A DNA stretch of 64,000 nt. Source: Arthrobacter sp. B0490 (GTDB lineage Bacteria > Actinomycetota > Actinomycetes > Actinomycetales > Micrococcaceae). Shown piece by piece: positions 8,056 to 15,470 of this stretch (the stretch's first letter is position 1; every line of letters starts with the position of its first letter). The DNA lies in the NCBI RefSeq assembly GCF_002929355.1, contig NZ_PJIR01000009.1, positions 62,001 through 126,000 of the forward strand. The letters run 5' to 3'. The translations under genes and the position numbers were made by a program. The notes under the pieces were generated by a model. That model was not told where the DNA came from, did not search any database, and worked only from the letters and a program-made list of their open reading frames with translations.

Positions 8056-8429
8056 GCGGGCCGGCGGGGCGCGAGCCCAAGACGTGCCGTTCGTGCGGTC
8101 GCCGCATCGAGTGGCGGAAGAAGTGGGAACGGAACTGGGATGCCATCGCCTACTGCAGCGACTCCTGCCGGGCCCGGAAGGTGCGGCCGATCGACACCGA
8201 GCTCGAGGAGTGGCTCCTGGCACGGCTGGAGGGGGCATCCCGCCGGGCGACGGTCGATCCCGCGGACGCCGCGACGGCCCTCGGGGTCGACGGCGCGGAT
8301 CTCGGTGAACCCGCCCGCAGCGCCGCCCGGCGGCTCGTCGATCGCGGCCTGGCCGAGATGGTACAGCGCGGCGCCGTCGTCGATCCGTCGACGGCGAAGG
8401 GCCCGGTGGCCCTACGCCGGGTCCGCTGA
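8052..8429 (+). CDS. DUF2256-DUF3253 fusion protein
   Basis: This is a 125-residue product with a GTG start. The N-terminal 45 residues are a DUF2256 zinc-finger-like domain: CRSCGRRIEWRKKWERNWDAIAYCSDSC, with two Cys pairs. Residues about 50-125 match DUF3253, a small winged-helix-like domain (ELEEWLLARLEG, RSAARRLVDRGLAEMVQRG, GPVALRR). The two domains are often separate genes and are fused here. The function is not established. It is coupled to the DUF1206-like gene by a four-base overlap and converges on the quinone reductase gene, with an 18-bp overlap of coding ends. Confidence 0.85.
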   Translation: MSGPAGREPKTCRSCGRRIEWRKKWERNWDAIAYCSDSCRARKVRPIDTELEEWLLARLEGASRRATVDPADAATALGVDGADLGEPARSAARRLVDRGLAEMVQRGAVVDPSTAKGPVALRRVR

Positions 8430-9047
8430 GGCGAGCTCTTCCTGCTCCGCCCGGCCCGAGGGGCCGCCCAGGATCGCGTCGGCGACCAGGCCCGTCGCGG
8501 CCAGGAGGGATGCCCGGGTCGCGTCCGCGTCCGTCGATTCGGAGTCGTGGATGAAGGCCGTGACCCCGGGCAGCATGCCGCAGAACCCGACGATGCCGTG
8601 TTCGATCTGCGTGCTGAACGAGGTCCTGTATCCGTGCCGGGCGAAGGATGCCTCGGTCGTTCCCGCGAGCGGGATGAGGTGCATGGTCAGGTGCCGGAGT
8701 CGGGGACGGATGCGGCCGTCCTCGTCCTCGAACGCCCAGCCGGCGATGAAGACCCGGTCGATCCACCCCTTCAGGAGGGCCGGCATGGACCACCAGTGCA
8801 CCGGGAAGATCAGCACGACATCGGTCGCCGCATCGATCCGCTCCTGTTCGCTCCTGACGGAGGGAGTGGGGTGGCCCGTCCCGCGATACAGCTGACGGTC
8901 CTCGAGGGTGAAGCGCGGGTCGAACCCCTCCTGGGCGAGGTGGGCGATCTCCAGTGCCTGCTCCCCGAGCAGATCGCCCAGGCGCCGGGCTGCGTCATGG
9001 GTGAGGGAATCCCCGTCCGGGTGTGCCGTGAAGATCAGGGTACTCAC
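8412..9047 (-). CDS. NAD(P)H quinone reductase, flavodoxin-like fold
   Basis: The protein has 211 residues. The N-terminal FMN/FAD-binding loop reads TAHPDGDSLTHDAARRL. The family-typical FPVHWWSMPALLKGWIDRVFIAGWAFEDEDG places it with MdaB/KefF/NQO1-type quinone reductases. It would reduce quinones by two electrons in the cytoplasm, limiting redox cycling. It lies downstream of ridA on the same strand (56 bp gap), so both probably form one transcript controlled by the divergent MarR regulator. A stress or detoxification role is inferred from that pairing. Confidence 0.88.
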   Translation of the reverse strand: MSTLIFTAHPDGDSLTHDAARRLGDLLGEQALEIAHLAQEGFDPRFTLEDRQLYRGTGHPTPSVRSEQERIDAATDVVLIFPVHWWSMPALLKGWIDRVFIAGWAFEDEDGRIRPRLRHLTMHLIPLAGTTEASFARHGYRTSFSTQIEHGIVGFCGMLPGVTAFIHDSESTDADATRASLLAATGLVADAILGGPSGRAEQEELASADPA

Positions 9048-9102
9048 GAAGATCTTTCCTCTGTGGGGTCTCCGGCGGATACGACGGGTGGTCGAGCCCG
9101 CC

Positions 9103-9507
9103 TCATGCGATGACGGCCGTGACCTCGGCCTCCACGAGGATGCCGGGCTCGAAGAGGATCTCGACGCCGATGAGTGCGGCCGGCGCTGCAGGGACGCGGA
9201 ACTCCTTCCGGGCCTGCTCGACCCCGGCGGTGAAGGCGTCGTACATGTCCCTCTTCCAGCCGGCGGCGTACCAGGTGAAGCGGACGACGTCGTCGAAGGT
9301 CGCCCCTGCTGCGGCGAGGGCCTTCGCCACGTTGCGGTAGACCTGCACCACCTGGCCGGTGAGGTCTCCGGGCGCGACGAGGTGCCCTTCGTGGTCCCAG
9401 GCCACCTGCCCCGCGATGTGGACCTGCCTGCTTCCCGTCGCGACGGCGACGTGGTGGTACAGCGGGACGGCGATGTGGTCCTCGGGGTTGATCAGCGATA
9501 CGGGCAT
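9103..9507 (-). CDS. RidA/YjgF-family protein
   Basis: With the ATG at 9507 the product has 134 residues; an ATG at 9534 would add nine. The RidA fold is shown by HVAVATGSRQVHIAGQVAWD, QVYRNVAKALAAAGATFDDVVRFTWY, and the C-terminal PAAPAALIGVEILFEPGILVEAEVTAVI. RidA proteins hydrolyse reactive enamine/imine intermediates to keto acids. The canonical Arg of the IEI/R..P site is not obvious: the region reads VRFTWYAAG and PAAPAALIGV. It may thus belong to a non-archetypal subgroup. It is the first gene after the MarR-type operators. Confidence 0.85.
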   Translation of the reverse strand: MPVSLINPEDHIAVPLYHHVAVATGSRQVHIAGQVAWDHEGHLVAPGDLTGQVVQVYRNVAKALAAAGATFDDVVRFTWYAAGWKRDMYDAFTAGVEQARKEFRVPAAPAALIGVEILFEPGILVEAEVTAVIA

Positions 9508-9552
9508 GGCGGTCCTTGTCGGCAGGTGGATCATGGTCCCGACCGGACCATG

Positions 9553-9601
9553 AGTTCAAGCGTGAAGTCAGCATACCAGATTCAGTTCACGCGTGAAGTC
9601 A
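9553..9601. promoter_or_regulatory. Tandem MarR operators between ridA and marR
   Basis: Two 18-bp elements, AGTTCAAGCGTGAAGTCA (9553-9570) and AGTTCACGCGTGAAGTCA (9584-9601), match at 17 of 18 positions. Their cores are TTCAAGCGTGAA (imperfect dyad) and TTCACGCGTGAA (perfect 12-bp palindrome). Starts are 31 bp apart, near three helical turns. They sit between the divergent ridA and MarR genes, as expected for operators of that MarR protein. Confidence 0.85.
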
Positions 9602-9625
9602 TTCCGACCTCGATAGGATGACGTG

Positions 9626-10126
9626 ATGGCTTCCTCCCCCGGTCCACTTCCTCCTGACGCTGCTGCGGATCCCGTCCACTGGCTGTCGCCCGACGAGAAG
9701 GAAGCCTGGACCGGACTGGTGTCACTGGTGCTTCTGATGCCGGGGCGGTTGGAGTCACCGCTCCAGCAGGAAGCGGGCCTGACCCTCTTCGACTACCTGA
9801 CCCTCAGCCACATCTCCGAGACGCCCGATCACGAGATCAGGATGAGCGAGCTCGCATACCTCGCCAACGGATCGCTCTCCCGGCTGTCGAACGTGGTGAA
9901 GCGCTTCGAGCAGCGAGGCTGGGTGAGGCGCTCCCCTGACCCGTCGGACGGCCGCTACACCCTCGTGGGCCTCACCCCCGCCGGCTTCGACGTCGTCGTC
10001 GCGGCTGCGCCGGCCCACGTGCGGTCGGTGCGGCAGTGCGTCCTCGACCCCCTGGACGAGGACGACCAGCGTGCCCTCGCCGTGATCGCCCGGAAACTGC
10101 GCACGCGCCCCGAAGACCTGGCGTGA
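9626..10126 (+). CDS. MarR-family transcriptional regulator
   Basis: The ATG at 9626 (or GTG at 9623) gives 166 residues. The winged helix is clear: LTLFDYLTLSHISETPDHEIRMSELAYLANGSLSRLSNVVKRFEQRGWVRRSPDPSDGRYTLVGLTPAGFDVV, including the DxR wing motif. MarR proteins usually repress a divergent efflux or detoxification gene and release DNA on binding phenolic or oxidant ligands. The adjacent tandem operators and the divergent ridA-quinone reductase pair indicate it represses both itself and that pair. The ligand is unknown. Confidence 0.92.
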   Translation: MASSPGPLPPDAAADPVHWLSPDEKEAWTGLVSLVLLMPGRLESPLQQEAGLTLFDYLTLSHISETPDHEIRMSELAYLANGSLSRLSNVVKRFEQRGWVRRSPDPSDGRYTLVGLTPAGFDVVVAAAPAHVRSVRQCVLDPLDEDDQRALAVIARKLRTRPEDLA

Positions 10127-10250
10127 GCCGGATCAGCGGTGCTCATGAGAGCCCGCCTGCAGGGCGATCGGCCCGGCCGGTGGGTGACCCCGTAGCGGCG
10201 GTGCCTCGCGCCGCTGCCTGCCGGTGTGCTCCGGTGGACGTCGCAGTCCC

Positions 10251-11555
10251 TCAGCCGTTCGGCGGTGTCCCGGCGGGGGCTTCCATCCCACCGTCCATGC
10301 CGGCGGCTTCCTCCTGGGTGGCGCTGCCGGCGTAGTCGTCGGTGGGGTCGCGGTAGATGGTGTGGATGTGTCCCCAGCCGCCGGTGACGACACCGGCCAC
10401 GTCGGCGCCGACCGACCCTTGCTGGTCGGCGAACTCGATGAAGACGTCGGGCCCGGAGATCTGGAAGTAGATGCCGTCGCCCTGCGTCATGTCGTAGACG
10501 GTGGCACCGGACCAGTTGACGGAGGTCTCGTCGAGGGTGGCCTCGATCTCCGCGAGGGCATCGGCCGTGGTCTCCTCGTCCGCGAGGCCGACCCAGTTCG
10601 CGATGACGTCGAGCAGCAGTTGCTTCTGCTCCTCCGTCAGGTCGGACCCGAGGATGCCTGTCCCGGTCGGGTAGTCGCAGGTGCCGCCGGGGGCGCAGGT
10701 GAGGTTCGGGACCTCCGTCCCCTGATAGAGGGCGGTCCGCTGTTCGGCATCGAGGCTGTCGTAGAACGCGAAGGCGGTCTCGTACATGCCGGCCAGGGGC
10801 TGGACCTCGGTGCCGTCGGCGGCGGTGTAGGCGGCGGGCTGGGAGCCGAGGTGGGTGGGGGCGAAGGTGATGGCATCCGTGGCGCCGTCGAGGGAGGCGT
10901 TGATGCCGAGGTGGTGACCGCCGAACTGGACGTCCCATGCGTCGGTGTCCGAGGGATCCCCGAAGAACGCGATGTAGTACTGGCCGAGGGAGGCCTCCGT
11001 GCTCGTGCTGTTCTCGAGGAGGTACTGGTCGCCGTCCATGATGGCGGTGACTTTTGCGTAGGCCTCGTCGCTGAGGAGGGACTCCAGGGCCGCCAGGGCC
11101 GCAATCTGCTGCTCCTCCGTGAGCTCGGTCAGGTTCAGGCCCGCCCGTTCGACGAACGTCACCGGGAAGTTGGACCAGGACGTGGTCTTCGTCGCGTCGT
11201 CGTAGGAGTAGAGGACCAGCCCCTGCTGCTCCGCGGTCAGCGTCGCGAGGAAAGCGTTCGCAGCGGCCGCCGTGTCGGTGATGGTCCCCGCCGTCGTGCC
11301 CGCGCCGTCCGTCGAGGTGCTGTCGGCGGTACTGGTCCCGGACGCAGTGGCGCTCGACGACGTCGTGGCATCGGTCGTGGCTTCGGTCGTGGCTTCGGTC
11401 GTGACTTCGACCGTGGCCGACGAGGTGGTGCCCGTGCCGATGGCGGACGGATCCGCCGTCGTGCTGCAGGCGGCCATCGAGCCCGCGAGTGTGAGGGCGG
11501 CGATGGACGAGGCGAAGCGTACCCAGAACCGGCGGGTGGAAGGTGAAGTAGTCAT
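10251..11555 (-). CDS. DUF3500-domain lipoprotein
   Basis: The ATG at 11555 gives 434 residues. Residues 1-25 form a lipoprotein signal (RRFWVRFASSIAALTLAGSMAAC) with the lipidated Cys after MAA. A low-complexity Thr/Ser/Ala stretch of about 50 residues follows, encoded in part by 12-bp repeats. The rest matches the DUF3500 domain: FLATLTAEQQGLVLYSYDD, LGQYYIAFFG, FGGHHLGINASLD, and a late WGHIHTIYRDPTDDYA. The protein is expected on the outer face of the membrane. Biochemical function is not known to me. The longer open frame upstream is not used because the signal peptide fixes the start. Confidence 0.85.
   Translation of the reverse strand: MTTSPSTRRFWVRFASSIAALTLAGSMAACSTTADPSAIGTGTTSSATVEVTTEATTEATTDATTSSSATASGTSTADSTSTDGAGTTAGTITDTAAAANAFLATLTAEQQGLVLYSYDDATKTTSWSNFPVTFVERAGLNLTELTEEQQIAALAALESLLSDEAYAKVTAIMDGDQYLLENSTSTEASLGQYYIAFFGDPSDTDAWDVQFGGHHLGINASLDGATDAITFAPTHLGSQPAAYTAADGTEVQPLAGMYETAFAFYDSLDAEQRTALYQGTEVPNLTCAPGGTCDYPTGTGILGSDLTEEQKQLLLDVIANWVGLADEETTADALAEIEATLDETSVNWSGATVYDMTQGDGIYFQISGPDVFIEFADQQGSVGADVAGVVTGGWGHIHTIYRDPTDDYAGSATQEEAAGMDGGMEAPAGTPPNG
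11365..11412. repeat. Four 12-bp tandem units inside the lipoprotein gene
   Basis: Units GTGGCATCGGTC, GTGGCTTCGGTC (twice) and GTGACTTCGACC follow head to tail. On the coding strand they encode the Thr-Glu-Ala-Thr type linker just after the lipobox of the DUF3500 protein. Copy number could vary by slippage. Confidence 0.8.
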
Positions 11556-11682
11556 GGAACGAGTAGAGTTGCCGATCCTTTCGACAGTTCCGGTCCGGGC
11601 TGTGAGCCCGCTGTGACTCGGCTCGGAGCGCCCAGGCAGTCCGCGGCGCGACGAGACCTGATTCGCACACGTCCGGGTGGAG

Positions 11683-12633
11683 CTAGGCCAGTGCGCGGCG
11701 CAGTTCCTGGCACAGCTCGCCGAGAGCCTGTGGGACGGCCCTGCTGATTCTGGGGAACGCCATGAAGCCGTGGGGCATCCCGAAATAGGTCGTCGTGCGC
11801 ACGGCGGACCCGGCATCCTGGAGGGCGGCAGCGTAGCGGAGGCCGTCGTCCCGGAGCGGGTCGTGTTCCGCCACCTGCACCAGGGCCGGCGGCAGTCCGC
11901 TCAGGTCATCGGCCAGCAGGGGTGACGCATACGGATGCCGCGGGTCCTGGTCCTCGAGGTAGTGCCCGCGGAAGGCGAGCATATCGGCCTTCGTGAGGAT
12001 CGGGGCGTCCGCGTTCTCCTCGATCGACGGACTCGCCATGGTCATGTCGGTCGCCGGGTACACCAGGCCCTGGAACGCGATGGCGGGGCCGGACCGGTCG
12101 CGTGCCATGAGGGCGACGACGGCGGCCAGATTCCCGCCCGCGCTGTCGCCCACGACGGCGACCCGGGACGTGTCGGCGCCGAGTTCCGCACCGCGGCCGA
12201 TCAGGTCGACGGTCGCCGCGTACGCGTCTTCTGCTGCGGCCGGCCACCGGTGGCCGGGCGCCAGCCTGTAGTCCAGGGACGCGACGACGGCACGTGCGTC
12301 GCGGGCGATGCTGCTCGCGAACCAGTCGTAGGTGTCCAGGGTCCCCGAGGTCCAGCCTCCACCGTGGATGAACACGACCAGTGGGGGAGTCCCGCCCGGC
12401 GTGGGGGTCGGCGGGTGGTAGGTGCGGACCCGGATGGTACCGACCGCGCCTGCGGCCGACGTGTCCCGTATCCGGATGCCCCGGGCCGGCCCGCCGAGCA
12501 GGAGGTCGGTCAGCGGATTGTGGCCGATCACCCGGCGCTGGTCGGCGAGGATCTGTTCCTCGGACCGCCTCGTCACGGACGCCAGGCCGATGAGTCGCCC
12601 CAGAAGTCTCGTCCGCAGGTCGATCGTCGTCAT
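11683..12633 (-). CDS. Alpha/beta hydrolase, hormone-sensitive-lipase (HSL) family
   Basis: This 316-residue enzyme shows the HSL oxyanion motif HGGGW, the nucleophile elbow GDSAGG, and acid/His residues in VAEHDPLRDDG and YFGMPHGF. It should hydrolyse short-chain esters. It follows the SDR gene on the same strand with 73 bp between them, so the pair is likely one operon under the divergent TetR regulator. An ester made or used together with the SDR substrate is plausible; the substrate is not known. Confidence 0.9.
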   Translation of the reverse strand: MTTIDLRTRLLGRLIGLASVTRRSEEQILADQRRVIGHNPLTDLLLGGPARGIRIRDTSAAGAVGTIRVRTYHPPTPTPGGTPPLVVFIHGGGWTSGTLDTYDWFASSIARDARAVVASLDYRLAPGHRWPAAAEDAYAATVDLIGRGAELGADTSRVAVVGDSAGGNLAAVVALMARDRSGPAIAFQGLVYPATDMTMASPSIEENADAPILTKADMLAFRGHYLEDQDPRHPYASPLLADDLSGLPPALVQVAEHDPLRDDGLRYAAALQDAGSAVRTTTYFGMPHGFMAFPRISRAVPQALGELCQELRRALA

Positions 12634-12706
12634 TGCCTCACCTCTCCGTCGTCGGGCAGCGCTGTATGCAGGCGGGCGGGATGGGTTCCGCCCGCCCTCC
12701 GCCGGA

Positions 12707-13720
12707 TCAGACGGCGGACCAGCCGCCGTCGGAGGGCAGGATGGCGCCGTTGATGTTCACGCCGTCGTCGCTGAGCAGGAACGAGATCGTGGCCGCGAGG
12801 TGGGCGGGGTCGGCGATGCTGGGGATGTTGACGCGGGCGCCCTCGAGGCGGGAGGAGCCGTACACCGACGGCGTGGCCGGCATCGGGATGCCGGTGGCGA
12901 CGCCGCCCGGTGCGACGGCGTTGATGCGCAGGCCCTCCTTCGCATACATGAACGCGGCGCTGCGGGTGATACCCACGACGGCGTGCTTCGACGCCGTGTA
13001 GGCGACTCCCGAGGCGGAGCCGCGCAGGCCCGCCTCGGAGGCGACATTGACGATCGACCCGCGGCCGGCGTCGAGCATGACCGGCAGGACCGCCCGGGTG
13101 AGGCGCACGAGCGCCTCGACGTTGACCGCGAAGACGCGCGACCACATCGCGTCGGACACCTCGTGCAGCGGGCTGAAGTCGTCGTTGATGCCCGCCACGT
13201 TGGCGAGCGCGTCGATACGGCCGTCCGCGCCGGCGATGATCCGGGCCACTGCCTCCGTGTCCGTGAGGTCGGCCGCGATGGGGATCACCTGGTGACCCTC
13301 GAGCGCTGCGGCGAGATCGTCGAGGCGGTCCGCGGCGATGTCGACGGCGAGGACGCGCCCGCCCTCGCGGGCCACCCTCGACGCCGTGGCACGACCGATG
13401 CCCGATCCCGCTCCCGTGACGATCACGGTGCGTCCTTCGAAGCGGCCAGGAACGATGCGTTCCTGCCAGACCGAGGGGTCGGCCTCGGGGATCACGCCTC
13501 CGTTGACCTGCCTCAAGAGCCCATCGACCGCGCTCTGCGGCAGGGCGCCCTGACTCAGGGGCACGAGTTGCTGGAGCGGCATGGACCGGGCCGGACCGAG
13601 AGCGGCCTCGTCGGTACCGGCGTGCGCCAGGAAGCCTCGCAGGGCCGGCCCTCCTTCGGGGTGGCCCAGCCACTGCTCGATGGTGCTGTGAGCGGTCAGG
13701 GTGACAGGGGTCTGCGTCAT
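12707..13720 (-). CDS. SDR oxidoreductase with N-terminal helical extension
   Basis: The product has 337 residues, about 90 longer than a classical SDR. The NAD(P) motif TGAGSGIG lies at residues 102-109. The catalytic Ser (VNVASEAG) and YTASK follow at normal spacing, and the C-terminus is substrate-binding (INGAILPSDGGWSAV). Residues about 12-75 form a separate helical module (TIEQWLGHPEGGPALRGFLAHAG, PLQQLVPLSQGALPQSAVDGLL). I recall a similar module at the C-termini of some GH3 beta-glucosidases and esterases; this is from memory. The gene is divergent from a TetR regulator across an ATTCAAC/GTTGAAT dyad. Confidence 0.85.
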   Translation of the reverse strand: MTQTPVTLTAHSTIEQWLGHPEGGPALRGFLAHAGTDEAALGPARSMPLQQLVPLSQGALPQSAVDGLLRQVNGGVIPEADPSVWQERIVPGRFEGRTVIVTGAGSGIGRATASRVAREGGRVLAVDIAADRLDDLAAALEGHQVIPIAADLTDTEAVARIIAGADGRIDALANVAGINDDFSPLHEVSDAMWSRVFAVNVEALVRLTRAVLPVMLDAGRGSIVNVASEAGLRGSASGVAYTASKHAVVGITRSAAFMYAKEGLRINAVAPGGVATGIPMPATPSVYGSSRLEGARVNIPSIADPAHLAATISFLLSDDGVNINGAILPSDGGWSAV

Positions 13721-13771
13721 TGCTGGTCCTTCTGCTGGTCCGCCGGGGAAGGGGTCGTTCCAGCAGGCTAC

Positions 13772-13788
13772 ATTCAACGGTGTTGAAT
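13772..13788. promoter_or_regulatory. TetR-type operator between SDR and TetR genes
   Basis: ATTCAAC-GGT-GTTGAAT is a perfect 7-3-7 inverted repeat in the divergent region, 52 bp before the SDR start and 80 bp before the TetR start. Size and place fit a TetR-family operator controlling both directions. Confidence 0.75.
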
Positions 13789-13867
13789 AGCCAGACCGTC
13801 GACGGCGGAAGGCCGACCGGCCGAGGGCCCCGGCGGCGACCGCGCAGCCTGGAGTTAGGGTTGGAGC

Positions 13868-14413
13868 ATGATCGAGGGCAGGGCCGAGACGCGTGCGGCG
13901 ATCCTGGATGCTGCACGTGCCCTCTTCCTCGAGAAGGGCTATGCAGGTGCGTCGGTGAGATCCGTGGCGTCCGCCGCCGGCGTGGACGGTGCACTCCCCA
14001 TCCATTACTTCGGCACGAAGGAGGCGCTGTTCCTCCAGGCACTGCCGTCGATGCCCGACTACCAGCCCCTGCTCGAAGGGGATCCGGACAACCTGGGTGA
14101 GCGCTTCGTCCGGTACATCCTTGAGGAGGACGGGCACCTGCGCCCCCTCTACCTCACGCTCCTGCGCGCGAGTGACACCGGAGCCGTCGGCGAGCAGCTG
14201 CGACACCTCCACGAGACGACCTTCGTCGAGCCACTGGAGACCCGCCTGACCGGCCCGGACGCGAACCTCCGTGCGAGGCTGGCGGCAGCCCTCGTCGGCG
14301 GGCTCATGTATGCGCTGTGGGTCGTGGGTGACGAGCAGCTGCTCGCGGCGGGGGAGGACGTCGTCATCCGCCGGTACGGAGCCCTCCTGCAGCAGCTGAT
14401 CGACCCGGCGTAG
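13868..14413 (+). CDS. TetR-family transcriptional regulator
   Basis: This 181-residue protein starts with a TetR HTH: RAAILDAARALFLEKGYAGASVRSVASAAGVDGALPIHYFGTKEALFLQAL. The C-terminal ligand domain is short and resembles the TetR_C group of actinobacterial proteins (FVRYILEEDGHLRPLYLTLLRAS). It probably represses the divergent SDR-hydrolase pair and itself. Its coding end overlaps the convergent kinase gene by 50 bp. The ligand is unknown. Confidence 0.9.
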   Translation: MIEGRAETRAAILDAARALFLEKGYAGASVRSVASAAGVDGALPIHYFGTKEALFLQALPSMPDYQPLLEGDPDNLGERFVRYILEEDGHLRPLYLTLLRASDTGAVGEQLRHLHETTFVEPLETRLTGPDANLRARLAAALVGGLMYALWVVGDEQLLAAGEDVVIRRYGALLQQLIDPA

Positions 14414-15470
14414 GCCTGCTTCGACCGGGCTCCGGGTCGAGGGCCGGAGACTCGATCTCCTCCCGTGCGAGTGCCAGTGCCGCATCGCCCGCACCGACCG
14501 CCTCCAGCGCCAGCAATGCTGCCCCCAGGATCGGGGGAGCGGTGACGAGGTGTGTCCACGCGGCGGGTGCCTCCCGCTCCAGCATCGTCTCGATCCGGGA
14601 CATGAGGCGGCTGTCGTCGGCAGCAAGGACGCTTCCTCCGAGGATCACCGGGACCTCCGATGCGAGCAGGTCGAGCCGGCGGAGCGCGGTGACCGCCATG
14701 ACGACGATCTCCTCCGCCTGACGGTCGACAACCGAGGTGGCGACCGGATCTCCCAGGGCTGACGCTTCGAAGAGCACCGGCGCGAGGTCGATGACCGACC
14801 GGGCGGGTACCCGCCCGAAGTGGAGGTTCTCGATCACGTCCATGACCGTGGCGACGTCGTAGCTCCTGGGGATCAAATCCTGCAGGAGTGTCTTCTCCCC
14901 GCGTCCGTCCTCGGATCGCGCCGCGTGCCAGAGCGCCCAGGCCCCGAGGTGCCCGCCCCCGCCCCAGTCTCCGGAGATCATGCCCAGGGCGGGGAACCTC
15001 GCGGTCCTGCCGTCCGCACGCACCCCGATGGCGTTGATCCCGGTTCCACAGACGACTGCAACAGCGTCCGGGTGGTCGGTGCCCGCACGGAGCAGGGCGA
15101 AGAGGTCGTTCTCGACCACGGGTCGCTGCCCGTCCACACCGGTGGCCCAGCCGTCACCCGAGATGGCGGACGCGAAGTCCTCGATCTCGGCGGGCAGGTC
15201 CATGCCGGAGAGGTAGAGGCTCGTCTGCAGGAGGGGTCGTCCGTCGATGGCTGCCAGAGCGTCGTCGGCCAGGCCACGGATGGTCGCCAGGGATCGGTCG
15301 AGGCCGAGAACCTGGGGGTTGGACCCGCCGCCACGGGAGCGGAGGAGGACGTTGCCCTCGAGGGTCACGGCGACGATGTCGGTCTTGGAACCGCCTCCGT
15401 CGATCGCGAGCACGACGGGCCTCCCGCTGCTGCCGTGCCGCCGGTCGGGGCCTGGTCCTGCCGGGCTCAT
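14364..15470 (-). CDS. BadF/BadG-type sugar kinase (N-acetylglucosamine kinase-like)
   Basis: The protein has 368 residues. The ATPase core shows the phosphate-1 loop AIDGGGSKTDIVAV, the sugar-facing ENDLFALL, VCGTGINAIGV, and the glycine-rich SGDWGGGGHLG typical of eukaryotic-NagK-like kinases in this superfamily. It phosphorylates an amino sugar or a disaccharide. Its ATG overlaps the stop of the GH4 gene (ATGA), so it is the second gene of a GH4-kinase operon. A Pro/Arg-rich tail of about 25 residues overlaps the TetR gene end. Coupling to GH4 suggests that it makes the phosphorylated substrate for that hydrolase. Confidence 0.82.
   Translation of the reverse strand: MSPAGPGPDRRHGSSGRPVVLAIDGGGSKTDIVAVTLEGNVLLRSRGGGSNPQVLGLDRSLATIRGLADDALAAIDGRPLLQTSLYLSGMDLPAEIEDFASAISGDGWATGVDGQRPVVENDLFALLRAGTDHPDAVAVVCGTGINAIGVRADGRTARFPALGMISGDWGGGGHLGAWALWHAARSEDGRGEKTLLQDLIPRSYDVATVMDVIENLHFGRVPARSVIDLAPVLFEASALGDPVATSVVDRQAEEIVVMAVTALRRLDLLASEVPVILGGSVLAADDSRLMSRIETMLEREAPAAWTHLVTAPPILGAALLALEAVGAGDAALALAREEIESPALDPEPGRSRPTPGRSAAAGGLRTGG

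Noticed and set aside
11365..11412. Tandem 12-bp repeats as a possible CRISPR or regulatory array
   Set aside because: They are in frame in the lipoprotein linker, contiguous without spacers, and code for a Thr/Glu/Ala repeat.
9955..11670. A 571-codon minus-strand frame rich in His and Arg
   Set aside because: It is a shifted frame of the DUF3500 lipoprotein gene, whose signal peptide and domain fix the true frame.
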